Positions 25,654-35,048 are shown, counted from the first letter of the stretch. The stretch: DNA of 64,000 nt from Cyclobacterium roseum (GCF_010119225.1 NZ_WNKF01000016.1:1-64000), one strand, 5' to 3'. Numbers and translations: made by a program. The notes: generated from the sequence alone by a model not told the origin.

Positions 25654-26243
25654 TCAAAATGACTCCAATTGGAGTCATTTAATGCCTGTAGGTCATCTGG
25701 CGTATCGATGTCAATCTTTGCAACTTCAAGCGATACCAGCCCAACCTGCTCCGGATGGGTGTGAAATATGTTTTTAGCGCCCTGTTTGTCTTCGAGTGAA
25801 AGCAAACTGGAAAAACAACTTTTATCAAAAAGAGCGGGCACCCCCGGGACTCTTTTATAAAAGGAAGCAATCATAGGAAGGGCCGTTTCCTTTTTTTTAT
25901 CCAATAGGGCTTTTAGATGAGTTGTGGTGATCAACGGCTGATCAGAAAGGAGTATGAGGAGCTGATCGATGGTTGCGATTTTTTCAAGGGAGGCCAACCC
26001 CAGTTTGATGGAGCTACCCATGCCGCTTTTCCATTCGCTGTTTCGGATGGTATGCAACCCTGGCTCAACAGAGAGGTCAAAGGTATAAGCCCCCTCGACC
26101 AGCATAACTGGCCCCACATGCAGTTCCAGAGCCATTTTTATGGTGTTTTCTAATAACGACCTTCCCTGGAATTCCACCAGCTGTTTGGGATGTCCCAACC
26201 GGCTTGAATTTCCCGCTGCAAGAATGACAATACCCGTTACCAT
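25650..26243 (-). CDS. MobA/MocA-like nucleotidyltransferase
   Basis: The 197-residue cytoplasmic protein starts with the nucleotide-binding loop LAAGNSSRLGHPKQL (residues 8-22). It has LLSDQPL at the metal-binding region and a late DIDTPDDLQ. This is the CTP:molybdopterin cytidylyltransferase-like family (MocA), which activates the molybdenum cofactor for xanthine-dehydrogenase-type enzymes. No such enzyme is in the window, so a different NTP-transferase role remains possible. It lies three bases downstream of the SGNH lipoprotein gene on the same strand. The C-terminal codons contain a perfect palindrome. Confidence 0.8.
   Translation of the reverse strand: MVTGIVILAAGNSSRLGHPKQLVEFQGRSLLENTIKMALELHVGPVMLVEGAYTFDLSVEPGLHTIRNSEWKSGMGSSIKLGLASLEKIATIDQLLILLSDQPLITTTHLKALLDKKKETALPMIASFYKRVPGVPALFDKSCFSSLLSLEDKQGAKNIFHTHPEQVGLVSLEVAKIDIDTPDDLQALNDSNWSHFD
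25657..25680. terminator. 24-base perfect palindrome overlapping two gene ends
   Basis: A perfect 24-base palindrome centred on AATT (TGACTCCAATTGGAGTCA core) begins four bases after the transporter stop and lies inside the last codons of the convergent nucleotidyltransferase gene. It can fold into a hairpin in either transcript and may act as a terminator for the transporter mRNA, with T following on the plus strand. Confidence 0.55.
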
Positions 26244-26246
26244 AGG

Positions 26247-27719
26247 CTATCTGGGCAAATCATTTCCCATGAAGGCGTTGGGATTAACCTTTGGAATGGT
26301 GCTTCCCCATTTGGCCTCAATGGCCTCAATAAAGTAATTGGCAAGAAACGCATTGGCACGGGCATTGGTATGCACGCCATCCACCGAAAAACCGCCGTTC
26401 GGAGGTACAATAGAGTTGGTCAGCGGTACCGATCCCGCATTGACAGTTCCTGCAGCCACCTGATCCAAAAAGGCCTTGACATCCACCAGGACAAGGCGAT
26501 CGCTTTGTGACGCAACAGCCGCTTCAATGAACCCATTGAAGGTATTGATTTTTTCTTCCAAAATTTCCTGTTCGGATGGCAGGAGCACGTACTGATCTTC
26601 AACGGGAACTGTCACCCCCCTGATAGCACTGTTATTACCTCCTACGGGTTCACCCAGGACCGTGGCAAGCGTCAAGGCTACCTTGTCGTTGGCGTTGCTT
26701 AGCCGAATAGAGGGGATACCTGAGGCACTCAGGTCGGTTAGGGTTTTGTCTTCCATTACAAAACCGTTAAAGCCAGGTTGAAAAGTAATGGTCCGCAGGT
26801 TTCTTTCAGTATCGGTGATCAGCCCGGCTTGCGCCACCTCATTCAAGGCCTGGTTGTATTGAGTATAAGCGCCATTGGCCAAACCCGCCAAACTTTGGTT
26901 TAGGGGGAGAGCGTTCCAGCTTATCGTGCTGAAAAAAGGAAGGCTGTTTAAACTGGGAATGTTTGCAACGACTCCTTTGGCATCCGGATTGGCCTGAAGG
27001 AGGGTATTCAGAGCAGTGTTGTATAGTTGCTCAAAGGTTTCGTCCGCTGGCAATAGGGCAGGGTTGGCCCCTCCCTGGAGTGCATAAGGCAGGACATCAT
27101 TTTTACCTAGCCAGAAAATCAGAAACGTACCGCCATCTGCCAGTGCTGCTGCGGCATCAGCTACCAAGGTGGAGGTGCCCGGGTTGCTCGCAAAACGAGC
27201 ATAATGGAGGTTAAACAGGGGATGTTCCGGAGCATTTATATTACCGGTTTCCGGGGACAAGGCGGCTGCCAAATTCATTCCATTCACCCCAAAATTGTTG
27301 ATTTCTGCCCGGTTTCCATCAAACGGAAGCAGGGGATTTCCCGGAACGATCGGGGAGGGGATGACGGACCCGGAATTGGCGTCTACCCTTAATATCAGCC
27401 TTCCGATGGTGGTACCCGGAGGGCTTAAAACATAAGACCCCACCTCAGCGTCCACATCCGGAAGATTGAATTCTCCTCCGCCAGCTTCTTTTAGCTGTTC
27501 TGCCAAAATGACCGCATAAGAATTTTGTTGGCTCCGATTATACAGGGCACCGTCCATAACGCCGGCAGTGACCGAGCTTCCAATCGCAATGGTTTTACTG
27601 AAATCGACTTGCCCGGGGCTTGGTTCGGGATTTTCTATTTCCGGGAACTCATAAAAACCATCACAGGCACCTAACAAAAGAAAGGCTACTAAATACAGGA
27701 AATTTTCAGTCCGTTTCAT
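26247..27719 (-). CDS. SGNH/GDSL-type lipoprotein hydrolase
   Basis: The 490-residue protein has a lipoprotein signal with lipobox LLGAC (Cys19). The SGNH blocks are visible: block I as IAIGSSVTAG (Ser49 the likely nucleophile, with Ser replacing the usual Asp of GDS), a conserved Gly in FGVNGMNL, block III as WLGKNDV, and block V as DGVHTNAR (Asp and His). It is probably an outer-membrane esterase or deacetylase. It sits 13 bases after a TonB-dependent receptor on the same strand, which suggests that it processes the molecule that receptor imports. Substrate unknown. Confidence 0.85.
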   Translation of the reverse strand: MKRTENFLYLVAFLLLGACDGFYEFPEIENPEPSPGQVDFSKTIAIGSSVTAGVMDGALYNRSQQNSYAVILAEQLKEAGGGEFNLPDVDAEVGSYVLSPPGTTIGRLILRVDANSGSVIPSPIVPGNPLLPFDGNRAEINNFGVNGMNLAAALSPETGNINAPEHPLFNLHYARFASNPGTSTLVADAAAALADGGTFLIFWLGKNDVLPYALQGGANPALLPADETFEQLYNTALNTLLQANPDAKGVVANIPSLNSLPFFSTISWNALPLNQSLAGLANGAYTQYNQALNEVAQAGLITDTERNLRTITFQPGFNGFVMEDKTLTDLSASGIPSIRLSNANDKVALTLATVLGEPVGGNNSAIRGVTVPVEDQYVLLPSEQEILEEKINTFNGFIEAAVASQSDRLVLVDVKAFLDQVAAGTVNAGSVPLTNSIVPPNGGFSVDGVHTNARANAFLANYFIEAIEAKWGSTIPKVNPNAFMGNDLPR

Positions 27720-27732
27720 TTTTTTGCAGGGT

Positions 27733-30621
27733 TTAATTTAGCAATTCATCAAAAGTGATGGAAAGGTAGTAAATGGCCCCAATGGTAGGCCCACCGAAAT
27801 TCAGAAAATAACGGTTGTTGAAAACGTTCGACCCGCCCAGTTTTACGACCGATTTCAATTGCTTTAGCTTATACGATACCTGTGCATCGACATTGTGTAC
27901 TTCCGGAACGTCCCCTTGGGCAAAGGAGGATTCCCAACGAAATGCTGTTTGGTACCTGTAGGCGACATTAAAACCCAGGTTTTCAGTGAGTTTTCGGTTG
28001 CCGAAGGTAATGTTGTATTTGTGCTCAGGGGTGTTGAATTCGGATAAAAATCCTTCCTCGAAAGCGGTGATCATGCGGTTGAAATTGTAGTTTCCTCCAA
28101 TGCTGTAATTATTAGGCAAGTTGTATGTGAGGCCAATAACCGCTCCATGGGCCTCTACCTCCCGATCAACGATATTGGTGTAGGTTTGAAAGGTATTTTC
28201 CTGACCGGGGATGGTGACGGGTGTCAACAGGGTAGGGGCATTGATGGCATTGATAGCACCCTGATCGGTAGCGGGCGAAGCTCCCGGATACACCGGTCCC
28301 GGGGCTTTACGTATGGCTGTTTGGGAGATAAAATCATCGTAACTATTGTAGTAATAAGCGAGGTCAATCAATAAACGATTGTCGGCGAGTAGTCCTTTAT
28401 AACCCAGCTCGATGGAATTGACTTTTTCTGGCCTGAGGGCCGGCAAATCCGTCACTTGCTCCAATAAGTTGGTGGCGGAGGCAGCTACCGGACTTGCTCC
28501 AGCTGCCACCGCTTCTGTATACGCCTGAACAGAAGCAAGGGAAAAAGCATTTTCAAACACATTGTATTTTTCTCTGTAATAGGGCAGGCCGGCGATCAAT
28601 CGTGCGGAAACCACATTTAAATCAATGTGTTGGGCCTGGGTGGTAGGCATCCGGAACCCCGTTTGGTAAGAAAGCCGAAAGTTGCTGTTCCCCTCCGTAA
28701 ATACCCCCGAAATCCGTGGGCTAAACTGGCCTTCAAAATTCTCATTTTTATCATACCGGACCGAACCGGTAATTTTTAATTTTTCCTGCAAAACCCGTTT
28801 GGAAGCTTGCGCATAGCCACCAAATTCGGTCACCGATATGTCATTCCCTTCTACGTCTGCGAAAATGGTCCCGTTGGACCTTAGGTCATAAACCCGGTAA
28901 GAGGCACCTACCTGAAGGTCCATAAAATCAATTTCATTTTTGAAATTGTATTGTCCTTCGGTCATATACATTCGGGAGCGGTCATTGAACAAAGAGCCCT
29001 GCGGGATAAAATCTGCCCGGATGTTCCGTTCTGCATTTTCAAATTCTGGCGTTCCCGGAAGAAACCTGCCTTGATCGGCCTGGTTTCTGGCAAACCGATG
29101 GGCTTCCGTTTGTTGGCTGGCTGTCCCCATGCTGCCGGGAGCTACCTGCTGCAAGGCAAGGGCTCCCAGGTAATTCAATGTATATTCTCCAAACCACTGG
29201 GCATTGCCTTTCCACTGTTCGTTGATATTCACTCCCGTCAGGTCAGCAATGTAGGAGTCCCCGGAATCTTCCCGCGTGGTGTAGGCTCTCAAAAAATAGC
29301 TGTCTGACGTTAACTCCAATTTATGTTGCGTGATGTTAAAATTATTCAATGAGTAACGCTGAGCTCCCGTATAAACGGAAGTTCCGGAACCGTAATTCAG
29401 CGTATAGGATAATTCTGCCTGGTCATTTACCCGGTAATGAAGGGCGCCGCTTACCTTGTAGTTTTTGGCCCCATAGTCTACCAGGTCGCGTTCGTCGTAA
29501 CCTGTTCTCGACACGACCTGATCTGGAATGCTGCCAATATAGCCCCCCAATCCAAATGCATTGGCTTGCTGCTGAATGGCCCCCACATTTCTCAGTAATC
29601 CGATATTATTGGCCACCTCATCCCCAAACACGTGCACCCGGTTTTCGCCGGGGTTGAAGGATAGATCTCCTTGTGCTCCCTGATTGAGATCGGTCTGGTC
29701 CGTTCCGTACCAGTCTTCTGCTTCCATAAAAGAGGCACTTATTTTAAAGGCCCATTTGTTATTAAAGGCCTTGGCATACCGTATGGAGCCTTCAAACATG
29801 GGTTGGGGGGAAGCGGGCTCTCCTGCTCTTCCTCCTATATGGTTGATGCCCTGCTTGTAGAAGGCACTTAGGCCCTGGTACTCAAAAGGACTCTTGCTGT
29901 TGATCAATAATATTCCATTAAAGGCATTGGGGCCGTAAAGGGCAGAAGCGGCTCCCGGGATAAACTCCACGCTTTCCACATCCAATTCTGAAGGTCCGTT
30001 GAGGTTGCCTATGGGGAAATTTAAGGCAGGAGCCTGGGTATCCATGCCATCGGTCAACTGGACAAATCGGGTATTACCCGTGGAATTGAAACCCCGGGCA
30101 TTCAGGATCTGAAAATTGATGGAAGTGCTGGTAACGTCCACTCCTTTGAGATTGGCAATGGCTTTATAGTAGGTATCACTGGCAGTTTCCCGGATGTCCA
30201 GGATGTCCATCTTCTCAATGGTCACCGGGGACTGGAGAATGCTTTCTTCTACCCTGGAGGCGGAAACCACTACTTCCTGCCCCAGCATGGTTTGTTCTTC
30301 TAATTCAACCTGTAGGCCGGTAACCTCATTTTCGGTAATTTGAATTTCCTGGCTGGCAAAGCCGATCATTGAAAATACCAGGGTAAGAGGTGGGGGTTGG
30401 CTGACGGTTAAATTAAAGTTACCGTTTAGGTCTGTGATGGTTCCGATAACCTTTCCTTTTACCAGAATGTTGACTCCGATTAACGCTTCGTTGGTTTCGG
30501 ATTCCGTCACTTTTCCCGAAATAGAGGTGGTACTTTGGGCGTTTAATTGGGAAAAAGAAATGAAAAACCCCAGAATTAGCGACCAAAAGCCTGGCCTGAA
30601 ATACATTGTAACGTTTTCCAT
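27733..30621 (-). CDS. TonB-dependent outer-membrane receptor
   Basis: The 962-residue protein has a signal peptide (ending near LNAQ) and a carboxypeptidase-like regulatory domain at about 33-115 (GKVTESETNEALIGVNILVKG). A plug domain follows (about 120-235, QSPVTIEKMDILDIRETASD), then a long 22-strand type beta-barrel ending in a terminal strand (IYYLSITFDELLN). It transports a ligand across the outer membrane using TonB energy. No SusD partner is present; an SGNH lipoprotein gene follows instead. A second ATG five codons in (30606) would give a cleaner signal peptide. The ligand may be a lipid, ester or peptide; nothing in the barrel identifies it. Confidence 0.88.
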   Translation of the reverse strand: MENVTMYFRPGFWSLILGFFISFSQLNAQSTTSISGKVTESETNEALIGVNILVKGKVIGTITDLNGNFNLTVSQPPPLTLVFSMIGFASQEIQITENEVTGLQVELEEQTMLGQEVVVSASRVEESILQSPVTIEKMDILDIRETASDTYYKAIANLKGVDVTSTSINFQILNARGFNSTGNTRFVQLTDGMDTQAPALNFPIGNLNGPSELDVESVEFIPGAASALYGPNAFNGILLINSKSPFEYQGLSAFYKQGINHIGGRAGEPASPQPMFEGSIRYAKAFNNKWAFKISASFMEAEDWYGTDQTDLNQGAQGDLSFNPGENRVHVFGDEVANNIGLLRNVGAIQQQANAFGLGGYIGSIPDQVVSRTGYDERDLVDYGAKNYKVSGALHYRVNDQAELSYTLNYGSGTSVYTGAQRYSLNNFNITQHKLELTSDSYFLRAYTTREDSGDSYIADLTGVNINEQWKGNAQWFGEYTLNYLGALALQQVAPGSMGTASQQTEAHRFARNQADQGRFLPGTPEFENAERNIRADFIPQGSLFNDRSRMYMTEGQYNFKNEIDFMDLQVGASYRVYDLRSNGTIFADVEGNDISVTEFGGYAQASKRVLQEKLKITGSVRYDKNENFEGQFSPRISGVFTEGNSNFRLSYQTGFRMPTTQAQHIDLNVVSARLIAGLPYYREKYNVFENAFSLASVQAYTEAVAAGASPVAASATNLLEQVTDLPALRPEKVNSIELGYKGLLADNRLLIDLAYYYNSYDDFISQTAIRKAPGPVYPGASPATDQGAINAINAPTLLTPVTIPGQENTFQTYTNIVDREVEAHGAVIGLTYNLPNNYSIGGNYNFNRMITAFEEGFLSEFNTPEHKYNITFGNRKLTENLGFNVAYRYQTAFRWESSFAQGDVPEVHNVDAQVSYKLKQLKSVVKLGGSNVFNNRYFLNFGGPTIGAIYYLSITFDELLN

Positions 30622-30813
30622 AACATGATGAGCTAGGGTTAATATTTATTGTTTTATGGATTTTATTCTGATAGTCCCCTTCCAAATTATCCAAACAATT
30701 GAATGATTTGGGTATTAATTTACAATTGGTCTTTTGATTGTTTAACGAAAAGTTTTCGCTTAAGGTAATAAAAATCCAATATAGTTTTAATGTAGATGAC
30801 TCCTGAGGGGAAT

Positions 30814-30842
30814 TAAAAAGCCCCAAAAAAACAGGGGCTTTG
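30814..30842 (-). terminator. Terminator after gldC
   Basis: AAAGCCCC and GGGGCTTT pair around an A-rich loop, with T following on the minus strand. It lies 23 bases past the gldC stop and separates gldC from the TonB receptor gene. Confidence 0.85.
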
Positions 30843-30864
30843 AAATTTGGGCCTTTTCGGCATG

Positions 30865-31203
30865 TTACTTTGATTTGTTTTCTTCGTTGACATGCGTCAC
30901 CAAGCGGTCGCAAAGTGCTTTGATTTCTTCCGAAAAATACTCGTCTCCGGTACTGTTCAGGATGGTTTGGCCCATGCCACCTAAGATATCGATGTAGAAA
31001 CGCTTCATTTCGGCCACTGACATTTCATTGGTCCAGAGATCGATTCGCAAGGTGCTTTGATTTAAGTTATCCCAAACATTCACGCTAATGCTTCTGGTGG
31101 ATTCCATTCCTTCCGCTTCTTTATCAGAAGCATCCCATTCAATACTTTTAGGGAGGTTTTTATCGTCCAGGGATACAGTGAATTTGATTTCGGATTTTTT
31201 CAT
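30865..31203 (-). CDS. gldC: Gliding motility protein GldC
   Basis: The 112-residue protein matches GldC: KKSEIKFTVSLDDKNLPKSIEWDASD at the start, then NVWDNLNQSTLRIDLWTNEMSVAEMK and the FYIDILGGMGQTI stretch. GldC is a cytoplasmic accessory of the Bacteroidota gliding/type IX secretion system and is not strictly essential in Flavobacterium. No other gld genes are in the window. It has its own -7 box and terminator, so it is probably monocistronic. Its presence supports the phylum assignment. Confidence 0.92.
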   Translation of the reverse strand: MKKSEIKFTVSLDDKNLPKSIEWDASDKEAEGMESTRSISVNVWDNLNQSTLRIDLWTNEMSVAEMKRFYIDILGGMGQTILNSTGDEYFSEEIKALCDRLVTHVNEENKSK

Positions 31204-31229
31204 TTTTGTATGTTTACCTTTTGAGGAGG

Positions 31230-31237
31230 CAAAACTA
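31230..31237 (-). promoter_or_regulatory. -7 box of gldC
   Basis: Minus-strand TAGTTTTG fits TAnnTTTG, 26 bases before the gldC start at 31203. No convincing -33 at standard distance. Confidence 0.4.
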
Positions 31238-31267
31238 ACAAAGAATAGCGAAAGTTGGATACGATTA

Positions 31268-31930
31268 TTATTGAAAGCCCGTCATTTCGGGAATTTCGCC
31301 CTTGATCACCAACCTTCCCTCGGTTTTCTTTCGGATTTCATCCGGGTCCACACCCGGTGCGTGTTCCAATAGTTTGAATCCACCTTCCGGAAGAATGCTA
31401 AATACGCCCAGGTCTGTAAAAATCTTATGTACGCAACGCACGCCGGTTACGGGGAATTTGCATTGTTTACGCAATTTGGAACTACCATCCTTGTGGCAAT
31501 GTAGCATGGCCACCAGTAGTTTGGCATCTGAAGCTACCAGATCCAGTGCTCCACCTACCCCTTTTATGAGTCCGGAGGCTATTTTCCAGTTGCTGATATC
31601 TCCATTTTCGGACACTTCAAGTGCTCCCAAAATGGCCATGTCTATATGCCCTCCCCGGATCATGGCAAAAGCATCAGCCGAATCAAACAAGGAGGAACCT
31701 TTGACCATGGAGATGGTTTCTTTGCCGGCATTGACCAGGTCAGGATTGATATCCGAAGACTGCGGATAGGGACCGATACCCAGCAATCCATTTTCAGATT
31801 GGAGGACTACCTGTAGGTGGTCGGGTATGTAGTTGGCGACCAGCGTAGGGATGCCAATCCCCAAATTGATGTACTGTCCATCTTTAATTTCTCTGGCTAT
31901 TCGGCGGGCTATTTGTTCTTTGCTAAGCAT
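31268..31930 (-). CDS. scoB: 3-oxoacid CoA-transferase, subunit B
   Basis: The 220-residue beta subunit carries the catalytic glutamate in the motif SENGLLGIGP (residues 45-54) and the glycine-rich INLGIGIPTLVANY near the start. With the alpha subunit, encoded nine bases upstream, it moves CoA from succinyl-CoA to acetoacetate or a related 3-oxoacid, feeding ketone-body and branched-chain degradation. Length is normal. Closely spaced after the alpha-subunit gene, it is the last gene of the truB-ribF-CoA transferase group. Cytoplasmic. Confidence 0.93.
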   Translation of the reverse strand: MLSKEQIARRIAREIKDGQYINLGIGIPTLVANYIPDHLQVVLQSENGLLGIGPYPQSSDINPDLVNAGKETISMVKGSSLFDSADAFAMIRGGHIDMAILGALEVSENGDISNWKIASGLIKGVGGALDLVASDAKLLVAMLHCHKDGSSKLRKQCKFPVTGVRCVHKIFTDLGVFSILPEGGFKLLEHAPGVDPDEIRKKTEGRLVIKGEIPEMTGFQ

Positions 31931-31939
31931 GGGTAAAAA

Positions 31940-32635
31940 TTACGGAGAAACGGTGATGTTTTCAATTCTTTTTTCGTAACCGGCTCCCTCAAATATGCGC
32001 TGTACATAAATCCCCGGGGTGTGAATTTGATTGGGGTCCAGTTCTCCTGCAGGTACCAATTGCTCCACCTCTGCTATGGTTGTTTTTCCCGCGGCTGCCA
32101 TTAAAGGATTGAAATTTCTGGCTGTACCCTTGTAAATCAAATTCCCGGCGGTGTCTCCTTTCCAGGCTTTGACCAGGGCAAAATCTGCCTTGATCCAGCG
32201 TTCCAGCAAGTACAATCGGCCGTCAAATTCGCGGATTTCTTTTCCTTCTGCCAATTCTGAACCGATGCCTGCTGGCGTGAAAAAAGCAGGGATTCCTGCA
32301 CCCCCGGCACGAATGCGTTCTGCCAGCGTCCCCTGGGGGATGAGTTCCAGCTCCAGTTCACCCGCCCGATACTGGTCTTCGAATTCTTTATTCTCACCGA
32401 CATAACTGGCGATCAGCTTCTTGAGCATTCGTTTTTTCAGCAACAAGCCAACACCAAAATCATCGACACCTGCATTATTGGAGATACAGGTAAGCCCTTT
32501 TAGATTTTTTCTGACAAGTGCCTGTATTCCTGCTTCCGGAATGCCGCAAAGCCCAAAACCTCCCAAAAGGAGCACCGATCCATCGGTGATGTCCCTGATG
32601 GCATCTTCGGCATCTCTTACTTCTTTATTTATCAT
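31940..32635 (-). CDS. scoA: 3-oxoacid CoA-transferase, subunit A
   Basis: The 231-residue alpha subunit shows the CoA-transferase motif LLLGGFGLCGIPEAGI (residues 22-37) and the later IPAFFTPAGIGSELAEGKE. It binds CoA and pairs with the beta subunit. Its ATG lies eleven bases inside the end of ribF, so it is translationally coupled to the riboflavin kinase gene. Substrate is assigned as succinyl-CoA:acetoacetate by family resemblance, without a pathway neighbour to confirm it. Confidence 0.93.
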   Translation of the reverse strand: MINKEVRDAEDAIRDITDGSVLLLGGFGLCGIPEAGIQALVRKNLKGLTCISNNAGVDDFGVGLLLKKRMLKKLIASYVGENKEFEDQYRAGELELELIPQGTLAERIRAGGAGIPAFFTPAGIGSELAEGKEIREFDGRLYLLERWIKADFALVKAWKGDTAGNLIYKGTARNFNPLMAAAGKTTIAEVEQLVPAGELDPNQIHTPGIYVQRIFEGAGYEKRIENITVSP

Positions 32636-33578
32636 GCGGTTTGATTTTATCCGGTCCGAAATAGGCGAGCGCTTGTTGTCGGTCTTTTTGCAATTGATCT
32701 TTCAAGGCCTCTAAATTTCCGAATTTTTTTTCCGGCCTCAAAAATTCCAGAAACGCAACTTCAATGGTTTTTCCATATAAATCACCGTCGAAATTTAAAA
32801 TGTTCACTTCTATGTTTTTAGCTTCACCCGAAACAGTAGGCCTTTTGCCTATATTCAGCATTCCTCCAAAGCTCTCAGATCCTGTATTTACACGAACAAG
32901 ATAGGCCCCATCCATAGGAATCAGCTTGTCCGGTTCTTCAATTTTGATATTGGCAGTAGGAAATCCCAGGGTACGGCCGATTTGATCTCCACGAATCACC
33001 ACGCCTTCCAGAAAATACGGTTTTCCAAGAAATTCATTGGCGGTGGCAATATCACCTGACTCCAGTGCTCTTCTTATTTTGGTGCTGCTGATACCTACAT
33101 TATCGATGTCCTGCCGCGGGATTTCCTCCAACTCAAAATGATAGTCCTTTTGCCGGGCTTTCAAATGCTCAAAACTTCCCTCCCTACCTTTTCCAAATCG
33201 ATGGTCGTATCCGATTACCAAAATTTTTGTCCGAATCGTTTCTACCAGCACCGAACGGATAAATTCTTCGGAGGGCATTTTTGAAAAATCCTTCGTAAAT
33301 GGAATGAATAACAAATGATCTATTCCATAAGAAGCCAGTAAGCGGGATTTTTCTTCAAAGGTGCTTAGCAACTTAATACCGTGCTCTTCCGGAAATAATA
33401 CCATCCGGGGATGCGGCCAAAAGGTCACCAGGACAGTTTCGCCGTCCATTTTCTGAGCGATCTTATGTATTCTTTTGAGGATTTTTTGATGGCCGAGATG
33501 AACACCATCAAAGGTACCTATGGTGACCACGGGACGCGTCACTACTGGAAAATCATCAAGAGATTTATAAATTTTCAT
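32625..33578 (-). CDS. ribF: Bifunctional riboflavin kinase/FAD synthetase
   Basis: The 317-residue protein has an N-terminal FAD-synthetase nucleotidyltransferase domain with GTFDGVHLGH at 21-30, YDHRFGKGREGS and SSTKIRRAL. A C-terminal riboflavin kinase domain follows from about residue 185 (GRTLGFPTANI). It makes FMN and FAD from riboflavin. The start overlaps truB by 14 bases, and the truB-ribF order is conserved in Bacteroidota. Cytoplasmic. The call is secure. Confidence 0.95.
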   Translation of the reverse strand: MKIYKSLDDFPVVTRPVVTIGTFDGVHLGHQKILKRIHKIAQKMDGETVLVTFWPHPRMVLFPEEHGIKLLSTFEEKSRLLASYGIDHLLFIPFTKDFSKMPSEEFIRSVLVETIRTKILVIGYDHRFGKGREGSFEHLKARQKDYHFELEEIPRQDIDNVGISSTKIRRALESGDIATANEFLGKPYFLEGVVIRGDQIGRTLGFPTANIKIEEPDKLIPMDGAYLVRVNTGSESFGGMLNIGKRPTVSGEAKNIEVNILNFDGDLYGKTIEVAFLEFLRPEKKFGNLEALKDQLQKDRQQALAYFGPDKIKPHDK

Positions 33579-34254
33579 TTCGCTCTTTATTGATTTTTTC
33601 TACCAATTCATCCAATTCCCAGGCATTTTCCAGCCTGAACTCACCGATTGCGGTTCGTTTTAGAGAAGATAGGTAAGCACCTACCCCCAGTATTTCCCCC
33701 ATATCCCGGGCCAAACTTCGGATATAGGTTCCTTTGGAACACTGTATCCGGAAATGCACTTCCGGAAGGGAAATGCGGACCACTTCGAATGTCTTAACCG
33801 TCACCGGTCTTGGGTCTAATGTAACAGTGATACCTTTGCGGGCCGATTCATAAACCCTTTTTCCATCTTTTTTGATGGCTGAGTGACTGGGAGGAATTTG
33901 CATGATTTCCCCGGTGAGTGCTTCAGCGGCTCTTAGAATAGCAGATTCATCCAGAAACGAAGGATCTGCCACGTCCACTACCTCTCTCTCCAGGTCAAAA
34001 GACTCGGTGGTTTTGCCTAAAACAAAGCTTCCCTCATATTCTTTTTCCTGAGCCTGATACCCTTCAATGTTTTTAGTTTCTTTTCCCGCACAGATGATCA
34101 GCAGCCCGGTGGCCAGCGGGTCCAGCGTGCCGGCATGGCCGACTTTTTTTACTTTGACCGCATTTCTGATTTTTTTGACTACATCGAAGGAGGTCCACCG
34201 GTAAGGTTTGTTAACTAAAAATACGGCTCTATATGCTTGGTCTTTCGGCCCCAT
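33565..34254 (-). CDS. truB: tRNA pseudouridine(55) synthase
   Basis: I set the start at the ATG at 34254, which overlaps the uppP stop as TGATG; the longer frame adds 16 unlikely residues. The 229-residue protein shows KPYRWTSFDVVKK and the catalytic GHAGTLDPLATGLL, with Asp45 as nucleophile. CSKGTYIRSLARDMGE forms the active-site floor. It modifies U55 of tRNA. There is no long C-terminal PUA domain, as in several Bacteroidota. It lies between uppP and ribF in one transcription unit. Confidence 0.95.
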   Translation of the reverse strand: MGPKDQAYRAVFLVNKPYRWTSFDVVKKIRNAVKVKKVGHAGTLDPLATGLLIICAGKETKNIEGYQAQEKEYEGSFVLGKTTESFDLEREVVDVADPSFLDESAILRAAEALTGEIMQIPPSHSAIKKDGKRVYESARKGITVTLDPRPVTVKTFEVVRISLPEVHFRIQCSKGTYIRSLARDMGEILGVGAYLSSLKRTAIGEFRLENAWELDELVEKINKERNENL

Positions 34255-35048
34255 CAAAATACCCAGCCGGAGAGTATGGCCAAAAGGCCTACAATGGTAC
34301 AATACACCGAAAAATAACTGAGCTTACTTCTCCGTACCAATTGAATCATCCAGGTGCAGGCGACCATTCCAGCAATGAAGGCCGCTAAAAACGCCACCAC
34401 CATGGTTCCAAATTGCTCGTTTTGATAACTAAGGGCTCCATCGAGAATGTCTTTTCCGATTTTACCCAAAATCAAGGGAACTACCATCAGAAATGAAAAG
34501 CGTGCGGCCCGGTTTTTATCGATCCCCAACATCACAGAAGTGGATATGGTAGCCCCAGAGCGGGATATTCCCGGTAGCATGGCGAACGCCTGGGAAAGTC
34601 CAATAATAAGGGCATGGAGGTAGGATACCGGCTTTCCGGTACTTTTTGCGCGATCGGCCAGAAATAGTAGTAAGGCCGTTACCAACAACATAAACCCCAC
34701 GAAAACCACCTTTCCTCCAAAAAGCTGCTCCAATTCCTCCTCAAAAAACAATCCAATACAGACCGCTGGAATCATGGACAGAATAATTTTGAACGAAAAC
34801 TGCGTTTCTTCGTTGTTTTGAAATTGGAAAAGCCCTCGAATGATCTCATAGACATCCTTTCTGAAAACCACCAGGGTGCTCAGTGCGGTGGCAAAATGGA
34901 CCACCACGGTAAAAAGTAAACTTTCCTCAGGAACAGAATCTCCTCCAAGAAGGGCAGAGGCAATCTCCAAATGGCCACTGGAGGAAACAGGTAAAAATTC
35001 GGTCAGCCCCTGAACGATGCCCAGAATTACTGCTTCAAAGAATGTCAT
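34254..35048 (-). CDS. uppP: Undecaprenyl-diphosphatase
   Basis: The 264-residue membrane protein (BacA family) shows QGLTEFLPVSSSGHLEI near residues 13-29 and PGISRSGAT later, the two phosphate-binding loops. It recycles the C55 lipid carrier for peptidoglycan and LPS building. Seven or eight hydrophobic segments are apparent. The start overlaps the DUF3098 stop by one base (TAATG), and the stop overlaps the truB start by one base, so translation is coupled along the operon. Confidence 0.95.
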   Translation of the reverse strand: MTFFEAVILGIVQGLTEFLPVSSSGHLEIASALLGGDSVPEESLLFTVVVHFATALSTLVVFRKDVYEIIRGLFQFQNNEETQFSFKIILSMIPAVCIGLFFEEELEQLFGGKVVFVGFMLLVTALLLFLADRAKSTGKPVSYLHALIIGLSQAFAMLPGISRSGATISTSVMLGIDKNRAARFSFLMVVPLILGKIGKDILDGALSYQNEQFGTMVVAFLAAFIAGMVACTWMIQLVRRSKLSYFSVYCTIVGLLAILSGWVF

